In this document: in pieces, positions 1 to 8,569 of the stretch
Layout of the letters: every line of letters starts with the position of its first letter
Position numbering within the stretch: position 1 is the first letter of the stretch
From: Clostridium amylolyticum
GTDB taxonomy: Bacteria; Bacillota; Clostridia; Clostridiales; Clostridiaceae
Length of the DNA: 64,000 bases
Reading direction: 5' to 3'
NCBI RefSeq assembly: GCF_900142075.1
Contig: NZ_FQZO01000003.1
Span: 372,001 to 436,000 of the forward strand
Notes under the pieces: generated by a model
The model's input: only the letters and a program-made list of their open reading frames with translations
Told to the model about the DNA's origin: nothing
Database searches by the model: none
Program-made: the position numbers and the translations under genes

Positions 1-966
1 AATGTATCTAAGAGTTATGAGAATGGCGGTGTAGCAGTAAATTCTTTAAATTTCAGCATTGAAGAAGGTGAGTTTTTTGTTCTTATAGGGCCAAGCGGTT
101 GCGGTAAAACCACCACCCTTAAGATGATAAATCGCTTGGTGGATTTAAGTAAGGGAACCATATATATAAATGATAAAAAAATAGATGAATATAACATTCA
201 TGAATTGCGCTGGAATATAGGTTATGTATTACAGCAGATAGCTCTGTTTCCTCATATGACCGTTGAAGAAAACATAGCCATAGTTCCGGAGTTAAAGAAA
301 TGGGATAAGAAGAAGATTAACTATAGAATTACAGAACTTATGGAAAGTGTTGCTCTTGAACCTAAAGAGTATAGGCACCGTAAACCCTCTGAGCTTTCTG
401 GAGGGGAACAACAGCGTATAGGGGTAATACGTGCCCTTGCTGCTAATCCTAAAATTATTTTAATGGATGAACCTTTCAGCGCTTTAGATCCTATCAGTCG
501 TCAAAAGCTTCAGCAAGATATGCTTACATTACAAAAAAAGATAAAGAAAACTATTGTTTTTGTAACCCACGATATGCAGGAAGCATTGGCTCTGGGAGAC
601 AGAATTTGTGTTATGAAGGATGGGGAAGTAGTTCAATGTGATACCCCAAAAGAGATCATAGAACATCCTAAAAATAATTTTGTTAAGACTTTTTTTGAAT
701 CTGGAAATATCTATAAACCTTCTTTATTTAGTAGAGAATATAAAGTAAAGGATGTAATGTATGCTAAGCTTTATAACTCCTATAAAAGTGAAGATGGCAC
801 ATTAAGCATTAAAGATACGGAATCCTTGGAAACTTTGCTTAATAGAGTATTAAAGGAAAAGAGTGTACCTATAGATCATCTGGGAGAAATAGTTGGTACT
901 ATAACTCATGAACATGTGCTTAAATTTATATCTCTTAATCTGGAAAAAGGTGGTGAACTTTCATGA
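1..966 (+). CDS. opuCA: Osmoprotectant ABC transporter ATP-binding protein, OpuCA-type (5' end outside window)
   Basis: The reading frame is open from base 1, so the start lies upstream. The visible part has a Walker A motif (GPSGCGKTT, bases 88-114), a Q-loop (VLQQ), the signature LSGGEQQR, a Walker B ILMDEPFSALD and the switch histidine in VTHD. After the nucleotide-binding domain comes a C-terminal extension of about 75 residues with VKDVM and VGTITHEHV, which looks like a single degenerate CBS module as found in OpuCA/ProV-type ATPases that sense ionic strength. It overlaps the next gene by 4 bp (ATGA), so the two are translationally coupled. Role: energises uptake of glycine betaine, carnitine or choline at the membrane. 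The family is certain; the exact substrate is inferred from the fused permease/binding protein that follows. Confidence 0.93.
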   Translation, partial: NVSKSYENGGVAVNSLNFSIEEGEFFVLIGPSGCGKTTTLKMINRLVDLSKGTIYINDKKIDEYNIHELRWNIGYVLQQIALFPHMTVEENIAIVPELKKWDKKKINYRITELMESVALEPKEYRHRKPSELSGGEQQRIGVIRALAANPKIILMDEPFSALDPISRQKLQQDMLTLQKKIKKTIVFVTHDMQEALALGDRICVMKDGEVVQCDTPKEIIEHPKNNFVKTFFESGNIYKPSLFSREYKVKDVMYAKLYNSYKSEDGTLSIKDTESLETLLNRVLKEKSVPIDHLGEIVGTITHEHVLKFISLNLEKGGELS

Positions 967-2480
967 ATACTTTAATATCCACCCTAATAAGCCGTAGAGA
1001 ACAATTGTGGTCTGCTCTTTTACAGCATATGCAGATTTCCTTTATATCAATATTTATTGCTATAATTATTGCAGTGCCACTGGGAATATATATAACCAGG
1101 CATAAGAGGTTGGCTGAACCAATTATACAGATATCAGCTATTTTTCAAACCATACCCTCTCTTGCTCTTCTTGGAATTTTAATCCCTTTTGTAGGAATTG
1201 GACAAGTTCCTGCTATTATTGCACTGGTAATATACGCTTTATTGCCTATTGTTAGAAATACCTATACTGGTATTAAGGAAATTGATCCAGTATTAATTGA
1301 AGCTGCAGAAGCCATGGGGATGAACAAGGCACAGCAGTTATATAAGGTTGAGCTTCCTTTAGCTATGCCTGTAATCATGGCAGGTATTAGAACAGCTATG
1401 GTATTGATTATTGGTACAGCTACCTTGGCTGCTTTAATTGGTGCCGGTGGCCTTGGGGATTTGATTCTACTTGGAATTGATAGAAATAATAACAGCTTAA
1501 TATTACTTGGAGCTATTCCTGCGGCGCTTCTCTCTATTATCTTTGATGTTTTGCTACGATATTTAGAGAAGGTGTCTGTAAAAAAGTCCATGATAGCTAT
1601 GACCCTTGGCCTAATAGTGGCTGCCTCTATAGTTATAGTTCCTTATTTTACTCATGCTAAAAAGGAAATTGTAATTGCTGGTAAGCTAGGTTCTGAACCC
1701 GAAATTTTAATTAATATGTATAAACTGCTTATAGAAGATGAAACTGACATAAAAGTTACATTAAAACCTGGCATGGGTAAAACTAGCTTTCTTTTCAATG
1801 CGTTGAAATCAGGAGATATAGATATTTACCCTGAATTTACAGGTACAGCACTAGAAACTTTTATAAAGGAAAATGCAAAAAATAAAGATCCGCAGCAGGT
1901 TTATGAACAAGCGCGCCAAGGCATGGAAAGTAAATTTAACATGGCATTTTTAGAACCTATGAAATATAACAATACCTACGCTTTAGCTGTATCCTCAGAG
2001 CTGGCAAAAAAATATAGTCTCACGAAGATTTCGCAATTAAATAATATTGAAAATCAAGTTAAGGCAGGCTTTACCCTGGAATTTGCAGATAGAGAAGATG
2101 GATATTTAGGTATTAAAAAGCATTATGGATTAAATTTTAATAACTTAAAAACTATGGAGCCTAAATTGAGGTACACTGCTATTAAATCAGGGGATATTGA
2201 TTTGATAGATGCATATTCTACAGACAGCGAAATTGAACAGTACAATTTAAAAGTATTGGAAGATGACAAGCAATTTTTCCCTCCTTATCAAGGAGCTCCG
2301 CTAATGCTTACAAAAACTCTTGAAAAGTATCCTGAAGTTGGAAAATCCTTGAATAAACTTTCAGGTAAAATAACAGATGATGAAATGCGTAAAATGAATT
2401 ATGAAGTTAACGTAGAAGGTAAATCAGCTAAAGAAATAGCAGAAAACTATCTTCAAAAAGAAGGTTTAATTAAAAAATAA
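963..2480 (+). CDS. Osmoprotectant ABC transporter permease fused to substrate-binding domain (OpuCB-OpuCC type)
   Basis: A 505-residue fusion. Residues about 15-210 are an OpuCB-type permease with five or six membrane segments and the inner-membrane coupling region around EAAEAMGMNKAQQLYKVELP. A further hydrophobic segment (about 210-230) leads into an extracytoplasmic binding domain (about 233-505) starting EIVIAGKLGSEPEI and containing YPEFTGT, typical of the OpuCC/ProX quaternary-amine-binding family. In Bacillus these functions are separate genes (opuCB, opuCC, opuCD); here one chain supplies both, and dimerisation would give two tethered binding domains per transporter. The ATG overlaps the stop of the ATPase gene. 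A hairpin followed by a T-run lies about 50 bp after the stop, so the operon ends here. Confidence 0.93.
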   Translation: MNTLISTLISRREQLWSALLQHMQISFISIFIAIIIAVPLGIYITRHKRLAEPIIQISAIFQTIPSLALLGILIPFVGIGQVPAIIALVIYALLPIVRNTYTGIKEIDPVLIEAAEAMGMNKAQQLYKVELPLAMPVIMAGIRTAMVLIIGTATLAALIGAGGLGDLILLGIDRNNNSLILLGAIPAALLSIIFDVLLRYLEKVSVKKSMIAMTLGLIVAASIVIVPYFTHAKKEIVIAGKLGSEPEILINMYKLLIEDETDIKVTLKPGMGKTSFLFNALKSGDIDIYPEFTGTALETFIKENAKNKDPQQVYEQARQGMESKFNMAFLEPMKYNNTYALAVSSELAKKYSLTKISQLNNIENQVKAGFTLEFADREDGYLGIKKHYGLNFNNLKTMEPKLRYTAIKSGDIDLIDAYSTDSEIEQYNLKVLEDDKQFFPPYQGAPLMLTKTLEKYPEVGKSLNKLSGKITDDEMRKMNYEVNVEGKSAKEIAENYLQKEGLIKK

Positions 2481-2532
2481 ATCTAAAGATAATATTAAAA
2501 AATTTCCTGAAAATTTATATTTTTATAATTTT

Positions 2533-2577
2533 AGGCAAGTAGCTCAATTAAAGGGTGCTTGTCTATTTGTTTTTTTA
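2533..2577 (+). terminator. Intrinsic terminator after the OpuC-type operon
   Basis: Arms AGGCAAG (2533-2539) and CTTGTCT (2558-2564) pair with one G:U, followed by ATTTGTTTTTTT. The rest of 2481-2755 is AT-rich and shows no further gene. Confidence 0.7.
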
Positions 2578-2755
2578 TTATTACTATGTTTCTATTAATT
2601 ATTCCTAATGTAATAGTAATCAAGTATGCAAGCAATATAATCATAAATAAACAGGTTGAGGCAAAGGATAATCATGTTTCATAGAAAAGTTAAATAAAAA
2701 TAATACTAATTTAGAGCTTTATAATATACTTTTATTGATATTAATACATAAAAAT

Positions 2756-2986
2756 TTATTTCATAAAGTCTACAAAGCTTGGAAATATACTTTCTATTAA
2801 ATAAAAGGATATCTTAGTTAATGAGATGTTTTTTGAAAAAAATGTAATACCAAGTAGAATATAAGAAATTAAGACTATAAAAAAAGTACAGAATAAAGTT
2901 TTTTTATCTTTTTCAGTTGATTTCTTATATATAATATATTCATAAAATATAACTAAACTCGATGTGATTATAAATGAAATATTCAT
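2756..2986 (-). CDS. Small two-TM membrane protein, probable germinant-receptor D subunit
   Basis: A 76-residue, very hydrophobic protein. Two membrane segments are visible (about residues 3-20 and 31-52), separated by a short charged loop (YKKSTEKDKK), and a moderately hydrophobic tail ends FVDFMK. It starts 12 bp after the GerC stop on the same strand, with AAGGTG about 6 nt before the ATG and overlapping the GerC stop region, so it is the last gene of the gerA-gerC transcript. Small two-helix D subunits that modulate GerA-type receptors are known from Bacillus ger operons. Size, topology and position match that class, but similarity cannot be tested here; it might be an unrelated small protein. 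Confidence 0.6.
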   Translation of the reverse strand: MNISFIITSSLVIFYEYIIYKKSTEKDKKTLFCTFFIVLISYILLGITFFSKNISLTKISFYLIESIFPSFVDFMK

Positions 2987-2998
2987 AGTACACCTTCT

Positions 2999-4177
2999 TT
3001 ATTGTATCTTTTCACTAGTACTATTTGTATCTGTAACAGTAAGTTTTGTATTTAGGTTAATGCTTAAATTGTCTACAAAGATTTTATTCCATTCTTCGGG
3101 GGTGAGCTTTGAAATTTGTGGATATTTTCTTTCAAAAGCTCCTCCAAAGTTAAAAATATCAACTTTAAATTCTTTTTTTGCTTTATCAAAGGTTTTTAAA
3201 ATTTTCCTATTAAGTTCTTTTGATATTCTATTCTCTAATGCTATTAAATCTATAGTTTTTAAGGATTCTTCATTAGAATACTCAACGATTTCTGATGTGC
3301 TTTTTATATCAACGTTTATAACATGGTTCCCATCTGTAACCTCTGGCATTAATGTAACTTTAGGATCTCTAAGTTTTACTGTAATTTTATTTTTGGGATT
3401 TTCATCTTGTAGAACATACACTCCTTCATGTATTTTATCTCTAATAATATTTACAGCTAAAGTTTCATTTATATCTAAAAGACCTAGAAGCTTATATTTG
3501 TATAGTACTCCTGTTCCTAATATTTGAAGGTCAGCTGATGAGTCTTTACCTCCTTTATTCTCTGATATATTTTCAGCTTCTGTTGTTGGTTTAAGTGCAA
3601 AAACATTTAAGATGCCCACACCGCTATTGCTATTTGCTTCTTTAATAAATTCGTATAATTTTGTATCCACACCATAACCAGATAACTTTGTTTGTTTAAT
3701 AATTCCAAAGATTTCATCGGAAGTAATATCAATGTCGGTATTCTTCTTGTTAAATAAATTATAGTCTTTTTTATCTGATATTATAAAATAAGCATTATTT
3801 CTTCTCTTAGGATCTCTAATAAAAAAATCTACAGCTTCTTCAATACCCCTTTCTGCATATTCTTTACTTAATATAACAACTCTTATAGATGGATAAAAAT
3901 TTTTTTTACCATGAGAAGAAAGAGCGCCTTTTCTAAAAGCATGGTAAATAGAGTCTCCTAAAAATGTGCTAATGGTGGTTTTAGGGGTTGTTTCATTTCC
4001 TTCAGAGGAGGTGACAGAAGCTATATTTTCGCATGAAACCATTATCTTGTTATCTTTAGTAATATCCACATATATTCCGGATATTATATTATAATTAGTT
4101 ATATCATAGTATCCTTTACAACCAGAAAATATAATAGAAATAAATATAATAAATATTTTTTTTATTTTATTTTTCAT
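2999..4177 (-). CDS. Spore germination lipoprotein, GerC (GerAC/GerKC) family
   Basis: 392 residues. The N-terminus is a lipoprotein signal peptide: a positive MKNKIKK, a hydrophobic core, and lipobox FSGC with the lipid-anchored Cys near residue 20. The mature part fits the Ger(x)C family: an N-terminal domain with ISGIYVDI, and a C-terminal domain ending in the typical EEWNKIFVDN stretch. It is the C component of a nutrient germinant receptor, anchored on the outer face of the spore inner membrane with GerA and GerB partners. It lies 23 bp downstream of GerA on the same strand and is followed closely by the small D-like protein. Expression is expected in the forespore. Confidence 0.9.
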   Translation of the reverse strand: MKNKIKKIFIIFISIIFSGCKGYYDITNYNIISGIYVDITKDNKIMVSCENIASVTSSEGNETTPKTTISTFLGDSIYHAFRKGALSSHGKKNFYPSIRVVILSKEYAERGIEEAVDFFIRDPKRRNNAYFIISDKKDYNLFNKKNTDIDITSDEIFGIIKQTKLSGYGVDTKLYEFIKEANSNSGVGILNVFALKPTTEAENISENKGGKDSSADLQILGTGVLYKYKLLGLLDINETLAVNIIRDKIHEGVYVLQDENPKNKITVKLRDPKVTLMPEVTDGNHVINVDIKSTSEIVEYSNEESLKTIDLIALENRISKELNRKILKTFDKAKKEFKVDIFNFGGAFERKYPQISKLTPEEWNKIFVDNLSINLNTKLTVTDTNSTSEKIQ

Positions 4178-4200
4178 TAGTATATTCCTTATTTATGATA

Positions 4201-5679
4201 TTATTTTCTTATACTTCTAAACTTAAGCCTGTTTCTTGAGGCATATAATATAGGCCTTTTCTTTATTTTCCATATAGGTGCTCTAATAAGAATGTCATCT
4301 ATATCCTCTTTGTTATATGGCGACAAAGGATAAGTATAAGGAATTCCAAAACTTCGTATGTTAGATAAATGGCCTAAGATAAAAAGAACTGAAATAAGTA
4401 ATCCGAATATACCCATGATGCTTGAAAAAAACAAACATAATATTCTACAATAAATAACACTTTCATAAAGAAGCCTAGAGGGGATAATCATAGAAGTAAT
4501 AGCTGTAATGGCACCTGTTATAACCACGATAGCTGATACAATCCCCGCTTTAACAGCAACCTCACCTATTATTAAAGCGCCAACCAAGCTAACAGTAGAA
4601 CCTATGGTCTTTGGAAGTCTAGTCCCCAATTCCCTAAGTAGTTCAAAGCCTACCAGCATTAATATTATTTCCACTATAGGAGGAAAGGGTAGTGTTCTTC
4701 TCTGAGAGGATAGTGTTATCAGCATTCTAATGGGAATTAATTCATGATTGTAATTGGTTATAGCTATATAAAAACCTGGAAGAAAAATTGATGTAAAATA
4801 ACTTATATATCTTAACCATCTTATAAGAGTGCTTATGTAAAAAGAATTGTAATAGTCATCTGAAACTTGAAAGAATGATACAAAAGGAGCAGGTGTAATT
4901 AAAACAAAAGGAGTCTTATCTACAAGTATAGCTATTTGCCCCTCGTGAAGATTCCCTACTACTTTATCAATTCTTTCAGTGACATTTACCGCTGGAAAGG
5001 GTGAGTAAGGATTATCTTCTATAAGCTCTGCAATATTTGTTGAATCTAAAATTAAGTCTATATCTATGCTGTTTAGTCTATTTATAACTTCAGTAACAAT
5101 TTTATTATTTGCAATATTATTTAGATAAACTACATTGATGCTTGTTTTTGAATTTCTTCCTATTGTTAATGAATGAGCTTTAAGATTAACATTTGGGATA
5201 TAACGTCTCAATAAAGCTATGTTTTTAGCAATATTATTAGTAAAAGCATCTTTGTTACCCATTATAGAAGGTTCTGTCTGAGTTTCTTTTGTTACAGTAT
5301 ATTCTGCTATATTTATCACTGCAGCTTTTATATTTCCTTCCATAAAAACAAGTACTTCTCCAGAAAAGATTTTATCAATTCCTTGTGATAGATTGTCAAT
5401 TAAACTTATCCTTCCTATGGGTAATTCATCCTTTAATTTTTCTATAGATAACTCCTGCATATCAGAAATATTTTTTAAAATTCCTTCTGTTAACAATAAT
5501 TTATCCACTAAATTATTAACGTATATTATATAAATTTCAACATTTTGTATAGTTAACTTTCTAAAAATTATATCTTCACAGTTTGAATAGATATTCTGTA
5601 AAAGGTTAATATTGTCATTTATATTTGATGATATTAAAACAGTATTTTCATTATTATTTGAACTTTTATTTTCTGACAT
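4201..5679 (-). CDS. Spore germination protein, GerA (GerKA-like) family
   Basis: About 492 residues. A soluble N-terminal half (about 1-240) is followed by a membrane region of four or five helices starting near YYNSFYISTLIRWLRYIS and containing the family-typical RTLPFPPIVEIILML and PKTIGSTVSLVGALIIGEVAV; the C-terminus ends in a basic tail. These features match the GerA Pfam family and its normal length. The ATG at 5679 is chosen because GGAGGA sits 4-9 nt upstream; a TTG 12 nt further up would put that site inside the gene. GerA proteins form the oligomeric germinant-gated channel of the receptor. The gene is divergent from GerB across about 220 bp, the arrangement seen for gerKA-gerKC versus gerKB in clostridia. 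Confidence 0.92.
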   Translation of the reverse strand: MSENKSSNNNENTVLISSNINDNINLLQNIYSNCEDIIFRKLTIQNVEIYIIYVNNLVDKLLLTEGILKNISDMQELSIEKLKDELPIGRISLIDNLSQGIDKIFSGEVLVFMEGNIKAAVINIAEYTVTKETQTEPSIMGNKDAFTNNIAKNIALLRRYIPNVNLKAHSLTIGRNSKTSINVVYLNNIANNKIVTEVINRLNSIDIDLILDSTNIAELIEDNPYSPFPAVNVTERIDKVVGNLHEGQIAILVDKTPFVLITPAPFVSFFQVSDDYYNSFYISTLIRWLRYISYFTSIFLPGFYIAITNYNHELIPIRMLITLSSQRRTLPFPPIVEIILMLVGFELLRELGTRLPKTIGSTVSLVGALIIGEVAVKAGIVSAIVVITGAITAITSMIIPSRLLYESVIYCRILCLFFSSIMGIFGLLISVLFILGHLSNIRSFGIPYTYPLSPYNKEDIDDILIRAPIWKIKKRPILYASRNRLKFRSIRK

Positions 5680-5900
5680 ATTTTCCTCCAAAGGTATTTA
5701 TTAATTAGAAAATTATTTTTAAATTAATAGGTAACTAAGAATTTTTAATATGTATTAGTTTGCATAAATAATAAAATTTTATCTATAAATTTTTAGGATA
5801 TTAAAACCTATTTTTATAAGGCAACCTGTAGATAATAAAAATATTATTATTAGGAAAGATAGTATATATAAAGATTAGATGAGTTTATGGAGGATTATTA
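5680..5900. promoter_or_regulatory. Divergent promoter region between gerA-type and gerB-type genes
   Basis: 221 bp of AT-rich DNA must hold promoters in both directions. A minus-strand CATATTA (5746-5752) resembles the forespore sigma-G/F -10 consensus CATNNTA, but I found no convincing -35 partner at the right distance. No clear site is visible for the gerB direction. The assignment is weak. Confidence 0.3.
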
Positions 5901-7004
5901 ATGAAATCAAAGGAAGTTATATCCTTAAGACAGCTTTTTTTTATAATTGTGGGCTACACTACAGGGGCTGCTTTTATTTTGATAGCAGGCCTTAACTATA
6001 TGAAAAAAGGCATATATGTTTCTGATTTTTTTACTCTTTGTTTAGGAGTTATTATGATGATTATGATGAGCTATATCATAAAAAAATATCCTAATAAAAA
6101 TATTTCTTATATTGCAGAAGATATTTTTGGAAAAGTAGGGGCATGGTTTGCAATAATGATCTTTCTTCTAGCAGCATTTTTTATTGGCTGTCTTACTGAA
6201 TATCATATTTCCAATTTAATGAGTCAAATGATTATGCTTGAGATGCCTAAATGGGTTGTAGTAATTTTTATTACAATAGCTACTACACTGATTTTAAACA
6301 ATGGATTTGAGGTAACATCTAGAGCTATAGAATGTATATATCCATTATTGTTAGGAGTTACCTTTATATTATTTATTACAATGTTTATTTTAATGTTTGA
6401 TTATAAAAGCTTATGGCCCATTGTTAATGAAAGGCCTGTGGATATAATACGCGCAACCATAGTTTCTTATGCTTTCCCTTATGCAGATATGGTTCTACTT
6501 TTATTCATTTTTCCTTTGTTAAAGCAGACCAAGGGGGTATTAAAAGTTTCACTAAAAGGAACTTTAACCGTGGGACTTTTTTTTATACTTCAAGGTATTG
6601 TGGTGGTTAGTGCCTTTGGAGGAACACAAGCCCAAAAGTTTAATTTCCCCTTTTTTGAAGTTGCAAGATTAATATCTTTTGGAGAATATTTTGAAAGACT
6701 TGAAATACTAATTTTAATTATTTGGTTTTTCGGCATATTTATTAAACTTTCAGTATGTATTTTTGTATGTTCAAAATGTTTTCAATATTTGTTTAAGCTA
6801 AAAGATTATAAACCCCTTGTTTTTCCATGTGGACTTTTACTTATTCCTTTTGGAGTAAATTTGACTACAGACTTAAATGATGGAAGAGTCTTACATTACG
6901 TATTCATTTTAACTGCTAAACTACCAATGATAATTATATTTGCACTCATGTTTATTATTACTTTGATTAAAAGTAAATCTATTAAAAATAAAGATACTAA
7001 ATAA
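5901..7004 (+). CDS. Spore germination protein, GerB (GerAB/GerKB) family, amino-acid permease fold
   Basis: 367 residues, almost entirely membrane-embedded, with about ten predicted helices. It begins ISLRQLFFIIVGYTTGAAF, the typical start of the GerAB/ArcD/ProY-type spore germination family, and belongs to the APC permease superfamily. GGAGG is 7-8 nt before the ATG. It is the B subunit that binds the nutrient germinant in the spore inner membrane. It is transcribed away from gerA-gerC-D, so the receptor is encoded by two divergent units. A 64-bp near-perfect palindrome begins at the stop codon. Confidence 0.92.
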   Translation: MKSKEVISLRQLFFIIVGYTTGAAFILIAGLNYMKKGIYVSDFFTLCLGVIMMIMMSYIIKKYPNKNISYIAEDIFGKVGAWFAIMIFLLAAFFIGCLTEYHISNLMSQMIMLEMPKWVVVIFITIATTLILNNGFEVTSRAIECIYPLLLGVTFILFITMFILMFDYKSLWPIVNERPVDIIRATIVSYAFPYADMVLLLFIFPLLKQTKGVLKVSLKGTLTVGLFFILQGIVVVSAFGGTQAQKFNFPFFEVARLISFGEYFERLEILILIIWFFGIFIKLSVCIFVCSKCFQYLFKLKDYKPLVFPCGLLLIPFGVNLTTDLNDGRVLHYVFILTAKLPMIIIFALMFIITLIKSKSIKNKDTK

Positions 7005-7067
7005 ATGGCAGGCATATGAGCTATAACTTATTTTTCCCCATAAGTTATAACTCATATGCCTGCCATT
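7004..7067. repeat. Long palindrome after gerB-type gene (bidirectional terminator or dispersed repeat)
   Basis: Arms 7004-7020 and 7051-7067 are perfectly complementary (AATGGCAGGCATATGAG and its complement). The stem continues through CTATAACTTA/TAAGTTATAA with one mismatch, giving about 27 bp with a loop of TTTTTCCCCA. The right arm touches the TTGACA of the next promoter. The CATATGAGTTAT/ATAACTCATATG core recurs at 15004-15047 and, as a half-copy, near 15070. Confidence 0.75.
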
Positions 7068-7094
7068 GACAATATTCTTTAAATATTGTAATCT
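7066..7094 (+). promoter_or_regulatory. Promoter of tetR-type gene with palindromic operator in the spacer
   Basis: TTGACA (7066-7071), a 17-nt spacer and TAATCT (7089-7094) make a near-consensus vegetative promoter. The spacer is almost entirely an inverted repeat, CAATATT-N5-AATATTG (7070-7088), a natural binding site for the TetR-family protein encoded just downstream. Autoregulation is inferred. Confidence 0.7.
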
Positions 7095-7119
7095 TTTAAA
7101 AGAGAACGGAGGTTTTCTA

Positions 7120-7716
7120 ATGCAATATTTAAAAGACGAAGTTAGAAATTGTATAGAGGAACAGGCATTGAAAGAATTCAAGGAGTTTGGGTACAAAGGA
7201 GCTTCTATAAGAAATATAGCAAAGAAGGCTAATACTTCAGTAGGAAATATATATAAATATTTTCACAGTAAAGAAGACTTGTATGAAAGTCTTATAGGTT
7301 CTTTATATCATAAGCTTATGAATTATATTGAGCAGTTTAATAAGGTGGATATTAATGATAAAGCGGAGTACATTTTTTATGGACTAATGGAAAAAATAAT
7401 AGAGATATTTGAAGAAAATAGCACAGAGATTGCTATTCTTTTTAATAAAAGCCAGGGCTCTAAATATGATAATTGCAAAAATACCTTTGTGGAGTTTATA
7501 ACTAGAATAGTTACAGAAACCACAACTTATAAACTTAGCTTACAAGGTAAAAAACTTAAGGATAATTTCATCATATACCTTCTTTCCTACAGTATGGTAG
7601 AGAGCATGTCTATGATATTGCAAGAGAAAGAAGATGGAACCGAGGTAAGAAAATATATGCTTAGCATAATTGATATCTTCTTTATGCACATAGATGAACA
7701 TTTAAATATTGATTAA
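7120..7716 (+). CDS. TetR/AcrR-family transcriptional regulator
   Basis: 198 residues. The N-terminal TetR helix-turn-helix is clear: GASIRNIAKKANTSVGNIYK followed by YFHSKEDLYESL. The C-terminal ligand/dimerisation domain is divergent, as usual. The ATG at 7120 is chosen because GGAGG lies 5-9 nt upstream; an earlier in-frame ATG at 7066 falls on the -35 box and cannot be the start. The gene is followed by a small hairpin and then an ABC exporter ATPase and a giant FtsX-type permease on the same strand, so this is probably the local repressor of that exporter as well as of itself. The inducer is unknown. Confidence 0.88.
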   Translation: MQYLKDEVRNCIEEQALKEFKEFGYKGASIRNIAKKANTSVGNIYKYFHSKEDLYESLIGSLYHKLMNYIEQFNKVDINDKAEYIFYGLMEKIIEIFEENSTEIAILFNKSQGSKYDNCKNTFVEFITRIVTETTTYKLSLQGKKLKDNFIIYLLSYSMVESMSMILQEKEDGTEVRKYMLSIIDIFFMHIDEHLNID

Positions 7717-7777
7717 AGTAAATTGCAGAAAAATATTTATATATAATAGAAATTATATAGTGAATAAGTAAAGTGAT

Positions 7778-7809
7778 ATTCTACTACTTTAGTGGTGGTA
7801 GAATTTTTT
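7778..7809 (+). terminator. Hairpin with T-run between tetR and ABC exporter genes
   Basis: ATTCTACTAC (7778-7787) pairs with GTGGTAGAAT (7795-7804) with one G:U, followed by six T. It looks like an intrinsic terminator or attenuator, so exporter expression may need readthrough or its own promoter. Confidence 0.65.
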
Positions 7810-7862
7810 AAACTAAAAGAGAACAAAGGTTCATGCTGAAACTAATGAAGGAGAAAGATGGA

Positions 7863-8567
7863 ATGAGTAATTTTATAGAGTTAAAAAATGTTAGAAAGAG
7901 CTATACCATGGGAGAGGTGGTTATTAAGGCAGTAGATGATGTTTCATTTTCAATAGATAAAGGAGAATTTGTAATTATACTTGGTGCCAGTGGTGCTGGA
8001 AAATCTACAATACTTAATCTTTTAGGCGGTATGGATCAGGTAACAGAAGGAAGTATTTATGTGGATGGCAACGACATAAGCAAATATAATAAAAAGATGC
8101 TTACAAAGTATAGAAGGGATGATATAGGGTTTGTATTTCAGTTTTATAATCTAGTGCAAAATTTAAATGCATTGGAAAATGTGGAACTGGCAGTAGATAT
8201 ATGCAAAGATCCTATGGATCCTGAGGAAGTGCTTAAAAGCGTTGGTCTTGGAGATAGAACAGGAAATTTCCCTTCCCAACTATCTGGTGGTGAGCAGCAA
8301 AGGGTCGCTATAGCTAGGGCACTAGCTAAAAATCCAAAGGTGCTTCTTTGCGATGAACCTACAGGAGCCTTAGACTATAATACTGGGAAATCAATATTAA
8401 AGCTTCTTACAGATACATTAAAAAAATATAATATGACCGTGGTGGTGATCACCCATAATTCCGCTTTAGCGCCTATTGCCGATAAGGTGATAACTGTGAA
8501 AAATGGTAAGGTGGAAAGCATTAAGAAAAATGCTAATCCTGTGTCCATAGAAAGCGTAGAGTGGTAA
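7863..8567 (+). CDS. ABC exporter ATP-binding protein, MacB/LolD type
   Basis: 234 residues, the normal size for this group. Walker A is GASGAGKST, the Q-loop lies in FVFQFYNL, the signature is LSGGEQQR, Walker B is VLLCDEPTGALD, and the switch histidine is in ITHN. These are hallmarks of the mechanotransducing type VII (MacB/BceA) ATPases. The ATG at 7863 has AAGGAG about 10 nt upstream; an in-frame ATG at 7833 is possible but has a weaker site. It is followed immediately by the FtsX-type permease, with the stop nearly touching its start. Probable role: powering the neighbouring permease for export of, or resistance to, an antimicrobial, or for envelope work. Confidence 0.92.
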   Translation: MSNFIELKNVRKSYTMGEVVIKAVDDVSFSIDKGEFVIILGASGAGKSTILNLLGGMDQVTEGSIYVDGNDISKYNKKMLTKYRRDDIGFVFQFYNLVQNLNALENVELAVDICKDPMDPEEVLKSVGLGDRTGNFPSQLSGGEQQRVAIARALAKNPKVLLCDEPTGALDYNTGKSILKLLTDTLKKYNMTVVVITHNSALAPIADKVITVKNGKVESIKKNANPVSIESVEW

Positions 8568-8569
8568 TT

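Noticed and set aside
2964..3527. Plus-strand 187-codon frame opposite the GerC gene
   Set aside because: Antisense shadow of a well-supported gene, with no ribosome binding site or recognisable domain.
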